From: Nitrospinae bacterium RIFCSPLOWO2_12_39_16 | Lineage (GTDB): Bacteria > Nitrospinota > Nitrospinia > UBA9942 | Assembly: GCA_001805005.1 (NCBI GenBank) | Contig: MHDO01000149.1 | Coordinates: forward strand, 1-42,503 | Reading direction: 5' to 3' | DNA length: 42,503 bases | Part shown: positions 41,704 through 42,503 of the stretch, piece by piece | Layout of the letters: each line of letters begins with the position of its first letter | Numbering within the stretch: position 1 is the stretch's first letter | Program-made: the position numbers and the translations under genes | Notes under the pieces: model-generated | The model's input: only the letters and a program-made list of their open reading frames with translations | Databases searched by the model: none | What the model was told of the DNA's origin: nothing

Positions 41704-41752
41704 AAAGTGTCAAGGTGTTGGAAAATCAGAGTTTCTTCTAATTTGACACTTT
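41704..41752. repeat. Inverted repeat before the cytochrome gene
   Basis: Perfect ten-base arms AAAGTGTCAA (41704-41713) and TTGACACTTT (41743-41752), belonging to the same GTGTCA family as repeats near gspK and gspE. It lies just upstream of the cytochrome start and could be transcribed as a 5' leader hairpin. Confidence 0.65.
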
Positions 41753-41785
41753 GAATCTGTGACTTTTATTTTGTATGGGGTTGGC

Positions 41786-42503
41786 ATGATTAGAAGATAC
41801 CTGCATATCTTTGGCTCAAATTTATATCCTATAAGGATTATATTACTCATTTCTTTAGTAGTAGTTGATTTTTTCCTTTTAATACTCATGTATACACCAA
41901 TTGTAGACGCAACAGGTGGGGCATTTCCATTTACAAAGCATGGAGGTGTCACAGGTAATGGAGTAGACCGCTCTACAACAGGGAGTTGGCCTCCTGCCAC
42001 AGGTGCAGGCACATATCAAAAAGGTGAATGCTTGCACTGTCATGAAATACATGGAAGCTTTGGCGGTAGTGAGCCTTATCCTAATGTTAATATCTATCCA
42101 TCATTTATGAATTCTCAGGAGGCTGAGGGTCCAGACCCATATCTTCTCTTTGCTGATAACAACGAAAAACTATGCTTGACATGCCATGAAACATTTCAAT
42201 TTACAGGTAAGCCGGCAGGATGGGGGGAATATGGATTTTTTCAGGGGAAGACTGTTTATGAAAACTCAACCCATGGTGCCTTCTCATTAAATTCAAATAT
42301 GCTCTGGCCGGGTATAAGTGGTGCCACTGACCATCCAAGAAAAGCCCGACCTTCTACGCTCAATGGTGTAGCTCAAAAAGGTATATGTTTGAACTGTCAT
42401 ACTCCTCATGGTATCCTTGGCAGTGCAGGTAATGCCTATGATACAGATGCAGTTCCTGAAATAAAACAACTGACATCAAGCAACCCTTCTGTTACAAAGG
42501 ATT
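41786..42503 (+). CDS. Multihaem c-type cytochrome with paired CxxCH motifs (3' truncated by window edge)
   Basis: 239 codons are visible from ATG 41786 with GGGG five bases upstream; the frame is open to the window end. A hydrophobic signal segment (about residues 17-39) ends at PIVDA|TG. Three haem-binding motifs are visible: CLHCH, CLTCH and CLNCH, with the pattern CHEIHG and CHTPHG after two of them, as in the doubled-CXXCH (paired CXXCH) family of periplasmic or extracellular cytochromes. Further haem sites probably lie beyond the edge. Maturation requires the periplasmic cytochrome c machinery. It is the first likely redox protein in the window; whether it cooperates with the secretion operon is unknown. 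Confidence 0.9.
   Translation, partial: MIRRYLHIFGSNLYPIRIILLISLVVVDFFLLILMYTPIVDATGGAFPFTKHGGVTGNGVDRSTTGSWPPATGAGTYQKGECLHCHEIHGSFGGSEPYPNVNIYPSFMNSQEAEGPDPYLLFADNNEKLCLTCHETFQFTGKPAGWGEYGFFQGKTVYENSTHGAFSLNSNMLWPGISGATDHPRKARPSTLNGVAQKGICLNCHTPHGILGSAGNAYDTDAVPEIKQLTSSNPSVTKD

Larger units (their letters stand above)
41481..41785. other. 305-base gene-free region with promoter candidates and one hairpin
   Basis: No ORF with a recognisable product on either strand. It holds a sigma54-like site (41655-41670), a TATAAT (41693-41698) and a GTGTCAA-type inverted repeat (41704-41752). It is the only gap over 300 bases and likely separates the gsp operon from the cytochrome transcription unit. 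Confidence 0.6.

Overview
The window is an AT-rich, single-strand-biased stretch of a diderm (Gram-negative type) bacterial chromosome: every convincing gene lies on the + strand and most gaps are under 150 bases. A complete type II secretion gene set with secretin, lipobox and Sec-type signal peptides and a multihaem c-type cytochrome show an outer membrane and suggest an anaerobic or subsurface respiring organism. The many hairpin and heptamer repeats resemble those of Nitrospirota, Desulfobacterota or Brocadia-type planctomycete genomes. That taxonomic guess rests on general resemblance only; no marker gene is present.

Layout. 1-12,673: six tandem paralogues of a large exported PD40/TolB-like double beta-propeller (the first cut by the window edge); each complete copy has 12 PD40 motifs, read as 2 x 6 blades. 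12,759-30,248: a run of exported proteins made from a small kit of domains: six SUMF1/FGE-like proteins (one fused to TPRs as a lipoprotein), seven degenerate rhodanese domains in four proteins, two 14-repeat WD40 proteins (one fused to two rhodanese domains), an exported SAM methyltransferase, a second type of beta-propeller and a degenerate staphylococcal-nuclease-like protein. A small DUF4160/DUF2442 cassette (the second gene frameshifted) sits in this run between two inverted repeat arms. 30,313-41,480: type II secretion operon in the order gspF-G-H-I-J-K-L-M-C-like-D-E. 41,786 to the end: start of an exported cytochrome with paired CxxCH motifs.

Main observations. (1) The signal peptides of many unrelated genes are built from dispersed inverted repeats: a purine-rich arm encodes the basic n-region and its pyrimidine-rich complement encodes the hydrophobic core. 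(2) Tandem 7-nt (sometimes 8-nt) repeats of different families occupy the same inter-blade loop in five of the six PD40 paralogues, always in frame. (3) The enzyme-like domains are mostly pseudoenzymes: rhodaneses lack the catalytic Cys but share a new Cys pair in 7 of 7 domains, FGE-like domains lack the catalytic Cys pair, and the nuclease-like protein has lost the acidic metal/catalytic positions.

Working model (inference): the 1-30 kb genes encode a secreted or cell-surface assembly of beta-propellers and pseudoenzyme binding modules, exported by Sec and possibly delivered by the adjacent type II system; the cytochrome may be a partner or an unrelated next gene. I found no tRNA, rRNA, CRISPR array, transposase or convincing intrinsic terminator.
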